DNA of 64,000 nt from Pseudomonadota bacterium (GTDB lineage Bacteria > Pseudomonadota > Alphaproteobacteria > Azospirillales > Azospirillaceae), in contig JAFAFA010000013.1 of the NCBI GenBank assembly GCA_023423695.1, positions 62,001-126,000 on the forward strand, written 5' to 3'. A program made the position numbers and the translations under genes. The notes beneath the pieces were generated by a model that was given only the letters and a program-made list of their open reading frames with translations, did not search any database and was not told the DNA's origin. Positions 36,368 to 44,870 of this stretch are shown piece after piece. Every line of letters begins with the position of its first letter. Position 1 is the stretch's first letter.

Positions 36368-37105
36368 TCACGCCCCTTCGGCCAGATCGTACATCGCGTC
36401 GATGTCCGCGATCAGGACCTTGTTGCCTTCCTGGAGCGAGATGACGCCCGCGGTCTTCAGCTGGGTGAAGGTGCGGCTGACCGTCTCGGTGGTCAGGCCC
36501 AGATAGTCGGCGATGTCGGCGCGGCTCATCGGCACGAAGACCGGGTTTTCCTTGTGGCCGCGGCGGGCGGCGCGCTGGGACAGCATCAGCAGGAAGGAGC
36601 AGATCTTCTCCTTCGCCGTCTTGCGGCCCAGCAGAAGCATCTGGTCCTGCGCAGCGGCCAGCTCGTTCGACGCCATGGAGAACAGGCGCCGCTGCATCTT
36701 GGGGAATTCCTCCAGCAGCGCGTCGATCTTCTTGCGCGGGAAGCGGCAGAGCGAGGCGCTGGTGACGGTTTCCGCGGTGTAGGCATAACTGTCGTTGACG
36801 GCCAGCCCCAGGAAGTCGCCGGTCACCAGGAATCCGGTGATCTGGCGGCGGCCGTCCGGCAGCAGCTTGTACAGCTTCACCGTACCGGAGGTGACGTTGT
36901 AGAGCGCGTCGGCCGCGTCGCCTTCGGCGAACAGCGTGTGGCCGGCATCGATGCGCACATTCTGCAGAATGTCGGCAAGACGGCGCAGTTCCTCCGGTTC
37001 CAGCGCGGCGCACACCGTCAGGCTGCGCACGGGACAGGCCCCGCAGGGGTTCATTTCCGTCGAGGCGCTCTTTTCCCGAGCGCGGACCGTATCAAAAGGT
37101 GGCAT
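36368..37105 (-). CDS. fnr: FNR-type oxygen-responsive regulator
   Basis: 245 residues if started at 37105; starts at 37132 and 37183 are also open and none has a clear ribosome binding site. The Fe-S ligands of oxygen-sensing FNR proteins are present: C21, C24 and C32 (CGACPVRSLTVC) and C120 (SASLCRF). A cNMP-like barrel and a long helix lead to a helix-turn-helix whose recognition helix reads TTETVSRTF, the E..SR pattern that fits TTGAT half-sites. It is the last gene after ccoS and probably controls the cco operons and hemA, which carry such sites. Confidence 0.92.
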   Translation of the reverse strand: MPPFDTVRAREKSASTEMNPCGACPVRSLTVCAALEPEELRRLADILQNVRIDAGHTLFAEGDAADALYNVTSGTVKLYKLLPDGRRQITGFLVTGDFLGLAVNDSYAYTAETVTSASLCRFPRKKIDALLEEFPKMQRRLFSMASNELAAAQDQMLLLGRKTAKEKICSFLLMLSQRAARRGHKENPVFVPMSRADIADYLGLTTETVSRTFTQLKTAGVISLQEGNKVLIADIDAMYDLAEGA

Positions 37106-37212
37106 GGAGGAGCCCAGCCTGTCATTCCGCATGGGCTCATATTGGTGGCAATCGCCGAGATTCGCAACCTCGCACGCATACAACCTTTTCTTTGCCCATA
37201 CGGGCTTTGGTA

Positions 37213-37413
37213 CTATTGCCTGCGGACGGCCTCCGGCGCGGCCGGTTCGGTCCCGGCCCGGGGCGCCACCGGCAGGTCGTCGTCGAACAGGACGCGGTGC
37301 GCCGCGCCGTCGAGATCGTCAAACTGGCCGGACTTCAGCGCCCACAGAAAGGCCGCCAGTCCCAGACCGCCCAGACTGAGCGCAATCGCGATCAGATAGA
37401 GAAGCTCGTCCAT
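37213..37413 (-). CDS. ccoS: cbb3 oxidase maturation protein CcoS
   Basis: 66 residues from the ATG at 37413 (AAGGA upstream). The N-terminal helix LLYLIAIALSLGGLGLAAFLW is followed by the family SGQFDDLDGAAHRVLFDDD segment. CcoS is needed for cofactor insertion into the catalytic subunit of cbb3 oxidase. Its start lies inside the last about 95 bases of ccoI, in another frame. Confidence 0.92.
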   Translation of the reverse strand: MDELLYLIAIALSLGGLGLAAFLWALKSGQFDDLDGAAHRVLFDDDLPVAPRAGTEPAAPEAVRRQ

Positions 37414-39865
37414 CACCCGAATCCTTACCCGGCAGATCCCGCACAGCTATATCCTGGACGGAAACATCCTTGATGACGGCGCCGCGGGCCAGCCGCAGCG
37501 CGTTGAGAATGACGATCAGCGACGACGACGACATGGCGAGCGCCGCCAGCAGCGGCGTCAGCATCCCGCCCATCGCGAGCGGCACGGCGCAGAGATTATA
37601 CACCAGCGCGATGCCGAAATTCTGCCGGACCAGACGGCCGGACCGGCGGGCGACCTCCACCGTCTCGACGATCGGGCGCAACAGCCGGCCCTGGAACACC
37701 ACGTCCGCCGTGGTCTGGCTGACGTCCACCGCGGTGGAGGGCGACATCGACACCGCCGCCGCGGCCAGTGCCGGGGCGTCGTTCAGCCCGTCGCCCACCA
37801 TCAGAACGGTGCGTCCCTGAGCGGCCAGTTCGGCCAGCACGGCGGTTTTGTCGGCGGGCGTCTGCTCGGCCCGCCAGTCGGCGATGCCCAGCCGTTCCGC
37901 CACCGCCGCCACCGCCCCCTTGCGGTCGCCCGACAGCAGCCGCACCTCCAGCCCGCGGGCCTTCAGCGCCGCCACTACGGCGGCGGCGTCCGGCCGCGGT
38001 GCGTCGAGGAAGACGATCCGCCGCGGCTCCTCGCCCGGACGCGCCAGCCACAGCTCCGGCCCTGCGGCATCCTCCGCCTCCAGCGGCGCTCCGGTGAAAC
38101 GGCGGCTGCCGAGCCGCACCTCCCCCTCCGGGGTCTGCAACGACAGGCCGGCACCGGCGATTTCGCGCACGCCCACGGCCACCGGCACCTGCGGCGCGGT
38201 CGCAGCCAGCGCGCGGGCCAACGGATGGCGGCTGGCCGCGGCCATCGAGGCCGCCAGCGCCAGATCCTCCGCCGCCAGCCCGTCCAGCTGCGGCACCGGA
38301 CGCCCTTCGGTCAGGGTGCCGGTCTTGTCGAACACCACCGTGTCGATGCTGGCCAGCCGCTCCAGAGCGGTCGGGCTCTTCAGCAGGGTGCCCTGACGCA
38401 TCAGGCGGCCGCTGGCGATCACCTGCACCACCGGCACCGCCAGCGCCAGCGCGCAGGGGCAGGTGATGATCAGCACGGCGATGGCATTCATCAGCGCGTC
38501 CTGCCACATCGCCCCGCCCAGCAGCATCCAGGCGGCGAAGGTGCTCAGGGCGGCCAGATGTACCACCGGGGCGTAGAGGCGCGACACCCGGTCGGCGATG
38601 GCGACATATTTGGCGCGGCCCTGTTCCGCCACCTCCATCAGCCGGACGATCTCGGCCAGCAGCGTGCCCTCCCCCACCGCGGTGACGGTCAGGCGCAGCG
38701 GCGCGGTCAGGTTCAGCGTTCCGGCGAAGACCTGGTCGCCCGGCCTTGCGGTGCCCGGCACCGTCTCGCCGGTGATCAGGCCGGTGTCGAGGTCGGAAAT
38801 GCCGTCGGACACCCGCCCGTCAACCGGGATGCGTTCGCCCGCCGCGACCAGGATGGTGGTTCCGCTGGTGACCTGTTCCGGCGGAACGACGGCGCTGGTG
38901 CCGTCCTCGCGCAGGATGGTGACGGCGTTGGCACGCAGGCCCAGAAGCTGTTCCGCCGCCGAGCGCGCCCGGCCACGCGCCCGCTGGTCGAGATAGCGCC
39001 CGACCAGCAGGAAGAACAGCAGCATGACGCCGCCGTCGAAGTAGGCATGGTCGCCGCTGTGGATCGTCTCGAACAGGCTCATGCCGGTGGCGAGCAGGAC
39101 GCCGATGGTGATCGGCACGTCCATGTTGGTGCGGCCGTGGCGCAGCGCCGACAGCGCCGAGCGCGCGAAGGGACGCAGCGCATAGGCGATGGCCGGCATG
39201 CAGATCAGCGCCGAAATCCAGTGCATCAGGTCGCGGGTGGCACTGCCCATGCCCTGGGTATGGCCAGCCCAGACCGACACCGACAGCAGCATGACGTTGC
39301 CCATGGCGAATCCCGCCACCGCCATGGCGCGCAGAAGCTCCTTCTCGCTTTTGGCCTGGGCGCCGCCCAGCCGGTCCGGATCGAAGGGGACGGCGCGATA
39401 GCCCAGCTGCGCGACGGTGCCGACCACCGTGTTGGCATTGGTGACCTTGGGATCCCAGCGCACCGTCAGCCGGCGCGTGGTCATGTTCATGCGGGCGTGG
39501 CCGACGCCCGGCTGGCGGCTGAGCGCCGATTCGATCAGCCAGACGCAGGCCGCGCACTGCATGCCGTCGACCATCAGGTTCAGGCTGCGGGTGCCGTCGG
39601 ACTCCTCGCGTGCATGCGGTTCGTAATCGACCGTCGGGGCGTCGTCGGGGCGCAGCGGGCGCGCGGTGGGGTCGACGCTGCGGCGCTCGTAATAGCGCTC
39701 CAGCCCAAGGCCACGGACGAGATCGTAGGCGGCGGCGCAGCCGGTGCAGCAGAAGGGGCCGGCCCCGTCGGTGGCGGTCGTGGCGGAGCTGGAGTTGACA
39801 TTGGCCATGGCGGCGGCTTGCGCGCCCTCGCCCAGTTCCTGTCCGCAATGGAGGCAGACGCTCAT
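37319..39865 (-). CDS. ccoI: Copper-exporting P1B-type ATPase CcoI/FixI
   Basis: 848 residues. The N-terminus has the CcoI cysteine set (CLHCGQ and FCCTGCAAAYDL), then a heavy-metal domain (DGMQCAACVWLIE), eight membrane helices with CPCALALAVP, the phosphorylated Asp in DKTGTLTEG, and the hinge GDGLNDAPAL. It supplies copper for cbb3 oxidase assembly. The C-terminus is about 50 residues longer than usual and overlaps ccoS by 95 bases; the extra residues are polar. The start is 58 bases after the ccoH stop. Confidence 0.95.
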   Translation of the reverse strand: MSVCLHCGQELGEGAQAAAMANVNSSSATTATDGAGPFCCTGCAAAYDLVRGLGLERYYERRSVDPTARPLRPDDAPTVDYEPHAREESDGTRSLNLMVDGMQCAACVWLIESALSRQPGVGHARMNMTTRRLTVRWDPKVTNANTVVGTVAQLGYRAVPFDPDRLGGAQAKSEKELLRAMAVAGFAMGNVMLLSVSVWAGHTQGMGSATRDLMHWISALICMPAIAYALRPFARSALSALRHGRTNMDVPITIGVLLATGMSLFETIHSGDHAYFDGGVMLLFFLLVGRYLDQRARGRARSAAEQLLGLRANAVTILREDGTSAVVPPEQVTSGTTILVAAGERIPVDGRVSDGISDLDTGLITGETVPGTARPGDQVFAGTLNLTAPLRLTVTAVGEGTLLAEIVRLMEVAEQGRAKYVAIADRVSRLYAPVVHLAALSTFAAWMLLGGAMWQDALMNAIAVLIITCPCALALAVPVVQVIASGRLMRQGTLLKSPTALERLASIDTVVFDKTGTLTEGRPVPQLDGLAAEDLALAASMAAASRHPLARALAATAPQVPVAVGVREIAGAGLSLQTPEGEVRLGSRRFTGAPLEAEDAAGPELWLARPGEEPRRIVFLDAPRPDAAAVVAALKARGLEVRLLSGDRKGAVAAVAERLGIADWRAEQTPADKTAVLAELAAQGRTVLMVGDGLNDAPALAAAAVSMSPSTAVDVSQTTADVVFQGRLLRPIVETVEVARRSGRLVRQNFGIALVYNLCAVPLAMGGMLTPLLAALAMSSSSLIVILNALRLARGAVIKDVSVQDIAVRDLPGKDSGDGRASLSDRDCAQSGRSGTGGLSVGAEVRPV

Positions 39866-39923
39866 CTCACAGCACCCCGATGATCCCGGCCCAGCAATCG
39901 CTGCCGATTGGCCCCTTCAAAGC

Positions 39924-40454
39924 TCACTGCACCCAGACGCGCTTCTGGTCCTGATAGTCGCCGGTGGAGTGGGTGATGACGAAGCGCATGTCCCACTGGC
40001 CTTCCAGGTCCAGTTCCACCGGGGCGCCGTAACGGCCCTCGCCCAGATAGGGCAGGGTCAGCGTCTTGTCGTGGCCGACGGTGGTCGGACGGATCATCGA
40101 CACGGTGACGCCGGCATCCTTCAGGATGCGGCCTTCCTTGTCGCGGGCGGTGATGGCGATCACGGCCTTGCGCGGTTCGGTGCTGGTGAATTCCGCCTGC
40201 ACCTGCCAGCCGCGTTCGGCCTGGGCGCGGGCGCCGGCGAGATCGTTGTTGTAGCTGATGCCCTTGATGAAGTGGTTCTCGGTCTGCACCCCGGTCCAGC
40301 TCGACACGGCGAAATGGACCATGATCGCGTTCACCGTCAGGACGATCATGAAAAGGCCGACGAAGATCCAGGGGATGTACCATCCCTTCTGGCGCGGCTG
40401 TTTCACACGCTTCGGAGCGGCGGGACGGTTTCCGGTGGTCGTGCTGATGGTCAT
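39924..40454 (-). CDS. ccoH: cbb3 oxidase assembly protein CcoH (FixH family)
   Basis: 176 residues from the ATG at 40454 (GAAGGG upstream). One membrane helix (IPWIFVGLFMIVLTVNAIMV, about 27-46) is followed by a periplasmic beta-sandwich with YGAPVELDLEGQWDMRFV, the FixH pattern. It acts in copper delivery and stability of the oxidase. It heads the ccoH-ccoI-ccoS-fnr unit; ccoG, often in front, is absent between ccoP and ccoH. Confidence 0.9.
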   Translation of the reverse strand: MTISTTTGNRPAAPKRVKQPRQKGWYIPWIFVGLFMIVLTVNAIMVHFAVSSWTGVQTENHFIKGISYNNDLAGARAQAERGWQVQAEFTSTEPRKAVIAITARDKEGRILKDAGVTVSMIRPTTVGHDKTLTLPYLGEGRYGAPVELDLEGQWDMRFVITHSTGDYQDQKRVWVQ

Positions 40455-40527
40455 GGCTGCCCTTCGACTGGTCGGCGGCTGCTGGTCGGCGGTTCGGGGA
40501 CTATGGCGACCGATTGCCGCAGGTACA

Positions 40528-40541
40528 TTGCGCTGGATCAA
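40528..40541. promoter_or_regulatory. Candidate FNR site before ccoH
   Basis: Minus strand TTGATCCAGCGCAA: a perfect left half-site and a right half differing at two bases from TTGAT-N4-ATCAA. It is 74 bases upstream of ccoH, after the ccoP terminator. Confidence 0.5.
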
Positions 40542-40593
40542 ATGACAGGAAGTTCACGGAACCGCCATCCGGCAAGCCGCTTCCCATAAGGAA

Positions 40594-40625
40594 AGGGCGC
40601 CGGGGAGCGAACTCCCCGACGCCCT
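40594..40625 (-). terminator. Terminator after ccoP
   Basis: A GC-rich hairpin (AGGGCG-CCGGGGAG, loop CGAA, CTCCCCG-A-CGCCCT) between ccoP and ccoH. On the minus strand it is followed by a short T-rich stretch (TTTCCTTAT). It would separate the oxidase operon from the assembly operon. Confidence 0.6.
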
Positions 40626-40664
40626 CCCGGTCGGTTCCGAACCTGTTCCCGGAGCGGGATCGGC

Positions 40665-41555
40665 TTACTTGCCGCCGCCCAGGTTGTGGACGTAGACCGC
40701 CAGCGACTTGATCGTCGCGTCGTCCAGACGCTTGGACCAAGCCGGCATCATGCCGGCACGGCCGTTGGTCACCGTGTCCATCAGCGTGGCCTTGTCGCCG
40801 CCGTAGAGCCAGTTGGCCTGCTTCAGCGGAGGAGCGCCGACGCCGTCGAGACCGGCGGCGACCGAACCCTGACCCGCGTCGCCGTGGCAGGCGGCGCAGT
40901 TCTCGTCATAGACGGTCTTGCCCTTGGCGACCTTGCCCGCATCGGCGGTCTTGCCGTTCAGCGACAGCACATAGTCCGTGACCTGATCGATCTGGTCGCG
41001 GTTGAGGATGCCGTCCTTGCCGAAGGCGGTCATGCCGACGTTCGGCACGCCACGGGTATCGCCGTCATCAGACCGGATGCCGTGCTGGATGGTCTTGTAG
41101 ATGTCGGCCGAGGAGCCGCCCCACAGCCACACGTCGTCGGCCAGCGTCGGGAAGCCCTTGGCACCCTGGCCGCCGGCGCCGTGGCAGGCGGCGCAGTTCT
41201 CGTTGAAGTAGGACCGGCCGCCGGCCATGGCGAAGCCCAGCAGGTCCTTGTCCTTCTGGATTTCGTCGACCGACTTGGCGGCGATGGCGGTCAGGAACTT
41301 GGCCTGGCCGGCCTTCGCCTCCGCCATCCGGGTGTCGAGCTCTTCACGCTGCGAATAGCCGAGGATGCCCTTCGTGTAGGTCTTGCCCAGCGGCCAGGCC
41401 GGGTAGAACACGTAGTACACCAGCGACCAGGCGATGCAGACGTAGAAGAGGTACAGCCACCACTTGGGCAGCGGGTTGTTCAGTTCGCGCAGTCCATCCC
41501 ACTCGTGGCCGGTGGTCTCGACGCCGGACAGCTCGTCCTTGTAATTCTGTGCCAT
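40665..41555 (-). CDS. ccoP: cbb3 oxidase subunit III, diheme cytochrome c
   Basis: 296 residues. An N-terminal membrane helix (WWLYLFYVCIAWSLVYYVF) is followed by two class I cytochrome c domains, each with a CAACH heme motif (NENCAACHG and DENCAACHG) and distal Met ligands. It passes electrons to subunit II. Last gene of the oxidase operon; a GC-rich hairpin follows. Confidence 0.97.
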   Translation of the reverse strand: MAQNYKDELSGVETTGHEWDGLRELNNPLPKWWLYLFYVCIAWSLVYYVFYPAWPLGKTYTKGILGYSQREELDTRMAEAKAGQAKFLTAIAAKSVDEIQKDKDLLGFAMAGGRSYFNENCAACHGAGGQGAKGFPTLADDVWLWGGSSADIYKTIQHGIRSDDGDTRGVPNVGMTAFGKDGILNRDQIDQVTDYVLSLNGKTADAGKVAKGKTVYDENCAACHGDAGQGSVAAGLDGVGAPPLKQANWLYGGDKATLMDTVTNGRAGMMPAWSKRLDDATIKSLAVYVHNLGGGK

Positions 41556-41558
41556 GGT

Positions 41559-41720
41559 CTAAAGCTCCTGACCATCATCCTTGAGCGGGATCTGGGCGGC
41601 GTCGTCGAAGGTGCGGCGGTTGCCGGGCCACATGGCGTAAACCAGGATGCCCGTCAGCAGCAGCATCAACCACACCGTCCAGAAGGACCGAAGCATCACC
41701 GTGATCGAATCCAAGTCCAT
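41559..41720 (-). CDS. ccoQ: cbb3 oxidase small subunit CcoQ
   Basis: 53 residues, found by reading the minus strand between ccoO and ccoP: MDLDSITVMLRSFW, one membrane helix (about 15-31, LMLLLTGILVYAMW) and a polar tail ending DDGQEL. Size, position and helix fit CcoQ, which stabilises CcoP in the complex. The start has GGGAGG at about 8 bases and the stop is 3 bases before ccoP. Confidence 0.9.
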   Translation of the reverse strand: MDLDSITVMLRSFWTVWLMLLLTGILVYAMWPGNRRTFDDAAQIPLKDDGQEL

Positions 41721-41735
41721 GGATCCCTCCCCCGA

Positions 41736-42476
41736 TTACTGCTGCAGCTGCTTCGGCGACTGGTACTTGGTGAAGTCCACCATGGTGCCCAGCACCTGCA
41801 GGTAGGCGACGAGAGCGTCCATTTCGGTGACGGTCTTGTTGCCGGTGAAGTTCGCGACCACGGCCTTCGGATAGCGCTTGGCCAGGCCGGCGGTGTCGCC
41901 GTCCGGGTTCTTCTGCGCTTCCAGGTCGGCCTTGGCGTTGGCGATCTGCTCGTCGGTGTAGGGAACGCCGACGATCTTCAGCGCCTTCAGGTGGTCGGCG
42001 ATGTCGCCGTAGCTCAGCGGACGGTCCTTCATCCAAGCATAGCCCGGCATGATGGACTCCGGCACGACCGCGCGCGGGTTCACCAGATGGGCGACCTGCC
42101 AGTCGTTGGAGTACTTGCCGCCGACGCGGGCGAGGTCCGGACCCGTGCGCTTGGAACCCCACTGGAACGGATGGTCGTACATCGACTCAGCCGCCAGCGA
42201 GTAGTGGCCATAGCGCTCGACCTCGTCACGGAACGGACGGATCTGCTGGCTGTGGCAGTTGTAGCAGCCTTCACGGTAGTAGATGTTCTGCCCGGCCAGT
42301 TCGAGCGGGGAGTAGGGACGGACCCCCTCCACCTTCTCGATGGTCGATTCGATGGTGAAGAGCGGAACGATCTGGACCAGACCGCCGATCGACACGGTGA
42401 TCAGCACGAGCACGATCAGAAGAAGCGTGTTCCGCTCGATCAGATCGTGGCTGAAGCCCTTTTTTTCCTGAGCCAT
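41736..42476 (-). CDS. ccoO: cbb3 oxidase subunit II, monoheme cytochrome c
   Basis: 246 residues from the ATG at 42476, preferred over one nine bases upstream because AGGGAAGG is then at a normal distance. It has a membrane anchor (LLLIVLVLITVSIGGLVQ), the heme motif EGCYNCHSQQ, and the GPDLARVGGKY and IMPGYAWM segments of CcoO. It takes electrons from CcoP to CcoN. Confidence 0.97.
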   Translation of the reverse strand: MAQEKKGFSHDLIERNTLLLIVLVLITVSIGGLVQIVPLFTIESTIEKVEGVRPYSPLELAGQNIYYREGCYNCHSQQIRPFRDEVERYGHYSLAAESMYDHPFQWGSKRTGPDLARVGGKYSNDWQVAHLVNPRAVVPESIMPGYAWMKDRPLSYGDIADHLKALKIVGVPYTDEQIANAKADLEAQKNPDGDTAGLAKRYPKAVVANFTGNKTVTEMDALVAYLQVLGTMVDFTKYQSPKQLQQ

Positions 42477-42497
42477 TTCTCGCATCCTTCCCTAGCG

Positions 42498-43994
42498 TCA
42501 GGCCGCGCCGACCGCCGCCTTGTGCGGGGTGGTGACATAGGGCTTCTCGATGCGGACATCGCCCTTCGCCGTGCGCCACAGGTTGTAGACCATAATGAGA
42601 GCGCCGATGACGAACAGGACGCCGCCCATCGCGCGGATCACGTAGAACGGGTGCATCGCCGCGACGGTCTCCACGAAGGAGTACTGCAGGAAGCCCAGGT
42701 TGTCGTAGGCGCGCCACATCAGGCCCTGCATGATGCCCGACACCCACATGGCGGTGATGTAGAGCACGATGCCGATGGTGGCGGTCCAGAAGTGGTAGCT
42801 GACCAGACGCATGCTGTAGAGCTGCGAGCGCTTCCACAGCACCGGCACGAGATAGTAGATCGCGCCGAAGGAGACGAAGGCGACCCAGCCGAGAGCGCCG
42901 GAGTGCACGTGGCCGACGGTCCAGTCGGTGTAGTGCGACAGGGCGTTGACCGGCTTCACCGACATCAGCGGGCCTTCGAAGGTCGACATGCCGTAGAAGG
43001 CGACCGAGGTGACCAGGAAACGCAGGACCGGGTCGGTCCGCAGCTTGTCCCAGGCGCCCGACAGGGTCATGATGCCGTTGATCATGCCGCCCCAGGAGGG
43101 CATCCACAGCATGACGGAGAAGGTCATGCCCAGCGTCTGCGCCCAGTCCGGCAGGGAGGTGTAGTGCAGGTGGTGCGGGCCGGCCCAGATGTAGAGGAAG
43201 ATCAGGGTCCAGAAGTGGACGATCGACAGGCGGTAGGAATAGACCGGCCGCTCGGCGCGCTTGGGCACGAAGTAGTACATGATGCCCAGGAAGCCGGCGG
43301 TCAGGAAGAAGCCGACCGCGTTGTGGCCGTACCACCACTGCACCATCGCGCTCTGCACGCCCGACACGAAGCTGTAGGACTTCATGCCGAACAGCGACAC
43401 CGGGATGTTGATGTTGTTGCCGATGTGCAGGATGGCGACGGTCAGGATGAACGCCATGAAGAACCAGTTCGCCACATAGATGTGCGACTCGCGCCGCGTC
43501 ATCACGGTGCCGATGAACTGGACCGCATAGAGCACCCAGACGACCGTCAGGTACAGGTCGAGGATCCACTCGGGCTCGGCGTATTCCTTGCCCTGGGTGT
43601 AGCCCAGGACATAGCTCAGCGCCGCGAGCACGATGAAGACGTTGTAGTTCCAGAAGATGAACTTCGCCAGCCCTTCGCCCCCGAAGAGATGCTGTCGGCA
43701 AGTCCGTTGAACCGAATAGAGCGAAGTGGCGAACAGCACATTGCCGCCGAACGCGAAAATCACGGCCGAGGTGTGGACGGGGCGCAGGCGCCCGAAGCTC
43801 GTCCACTCCAGCCCGAGATTCAGCGCCGGGAAGGCCAGCTGCAGAGCGATGAAGGTGCCGGCCAGGAAACCGACCACGCCCCAGAACACTGCAGCGATCA
43901 CGAAGAGTCGGATGGCGTCCTCATGGTAACGCACGTCTTCCGACACCCGCTGGCTGCCCAGGGTGGCCCCTGAAGTCAGAGTCGCTGATGTCAT
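42498..43994 (-). CDS. ccoN: cbb3 oxidase subunit I (catalytic)
   Basis: 498 residues from the ATG at 43994 (GGGAGAG upstream). A heme-copper oxidase of 12 or more membrane helices with the CcoN segments LRPVHTSAVIFAFGGN, YGHNAVGFFLTAGFLG and IWAGPHHLHYTSLPDW, and VHSGALGWVAF with the active-site His residues. It reduces oxygen with high affinity, suiting microaerobic life. First gene of ccoNOQP; an FNR site lies 175 bases upstream. Confidence 0.98.
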   Translation of the reverse strand: MTSATLTSGATLGSQRVSEDVRYHEDAIRLFVIAAVFWGVVGFLAGTFIALQLAFPALNLGLEWTSFGRLRPVHTSAVIFAFGGNVLFATSLYSVQRTCRQHLFGGEGLAKFIFWNYNVFIVLAALSYVLGYTQGKEYAEPEWILDLYLTVVWVLYAVQFIGTVMTRRESHIYVANWFFMAFILTVAILHIGNNINIPVSLFGMKSYSFVSGVQSAMVQWWYGHNAVGFFLTAGFLGIMYYFVPKRAERPVYSYRLSIVHFWTLIFLYIWAGPHHLHYTSLPDWAQTLGMTFSVMLWMPSWGGMINGIMTLSGAWDKLRTDPVLRFLVTSVAFYGMSTFEGPLMSVKPVNALSHYTDWTVGHVHSGALGWVAFVSFGAIYYLVPVLWKRSQLYSMRLVSYHFWTATIGIVLYITAMWVSGIMQGLMWRAYDNLGFLQYSFVETVAAMHPFYVIRAMGGVLFVIGALIMVYNLWRTAKGDVRIEKPYVTTPHKAAVGAA

Positions 43995-44168
43995 ACAATC
44001 TCTCCCGTTTGCCCCGGGCGACCGTGAGGCCGCGCCGTCTGGGTTGCACCACCACTGGGTACGTACTGTTAAGGAGCGGGACAGGTTGCACTCGGGAATG
44101 CCAAGAGGGACGCCGGGCGCGCCTGTCTCCAATGGGCCCCACTATGTGTAGGGGGGGCTTGTACAACA

Positions 44169-44182
44169 TTGATCTACGTCAA
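44169..44182. promoter_or_regulatory. FNR box between ccoN and the GNAT-like gene
   Basis: TTGAT-CTAC-GTCAA, matching TTGAT-N4-ATCAA at nine of ten half-site bases. It lies between divergent genes, 175 bases from ccoN and 59 bases from the start at 44241, so it could activate one and repress or activate the other. Confidence 0.8.
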
Positions 44183-44240
44183 CGACCCTGGCGGCCCCGC
44201 CCTGCCATCGTTCAGTGTCCTTGCAATCGGCCGGACTGAA

Positions 44241-44789
44241 ATGGACGACAGTTTCATCGCGAAACCCCTTGGTCGACGCCAGATCGACCAGGCCTACCCG
44301 CTGGTCTGCGCAATCTCGCCGGGACTGGGGGTCGAGCAATGGCGCGCATTTGCCGCAGCGCTGTTGGGCACCGCATCCAAGGGTAGTGGCGCCGGACGCT
44401 CCGGCCGACGCGCGGATGCCGGCATCATCACCGTGCAGAACGCCCAGGGCTACATGCACGGCCTGTTTTCCTACGTGGTGGAGCCGCACCTGCGCCACGG
44501 CCGGGTGCTGAGCGTCGACAACTTCGTGGTGCTGGACCTGTTCGACGTGGCCGGGATCGCCGAAACCCTGTTGCGGGCGATGGAAGCGCTGGCCCGGCGG
44601 CTCGGCTGCACCGCCATCCACACTACCCTGCCGGAGCGCACCATTCCGCTGGACGCCCGGCGCAGCCCGATCCCCGACTGTTTCCGCACCGAAGGGCACC
44701 GGCAGGAGACGATCCGCTTCTGCAAGGATCTGGCCGTGGTCAACGACAATGCCCCTGCCGTGGCGGATGGCCTGCGCGGGGTGGAGTAG
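44241..44789 (+). CDS. GNAT-like (acetyltransferase-fold) protein
   Basis: 182 residues from the ATG at 44241. The strand/helix order and central LSVDNFVVLDLFDVAGIAETLLRAM stretch fit the GNAT fold, including a basic RHGRVL segment where acetyl-CoA could bind, though the classical Q/RxxGxG/A loop is not clear. I cannot name the substrate. It is divergent from ccoN and shares the FNR-box region, so its expression may change with oxygen. Confidence 0.7.
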   Translation: MDDSFIAKPLGRRQIDQAYPLVCAISPGLGVEQWRAFAAALLGTASKGSGAGRSGRRADAGIITVQNAQGYMHGLFSYVVEPHLRHGRVLSVDNFVVLDLFDVAGIAETLLRAMEALARRLGCTAIHTTLPERTIPLDARRSPIPDCFRTEGHRQETIRFCKDLAVVNDNAPAVADGLRGVE

Positions 44790-44870
44790 CCGCCCGGCCT
44801 CCGGGACTTTCAGGGACCCGTCGCCAGGGATCCGTTGCGCAGCGGCGATTTGCCGTTAGGATGCGGCCCC

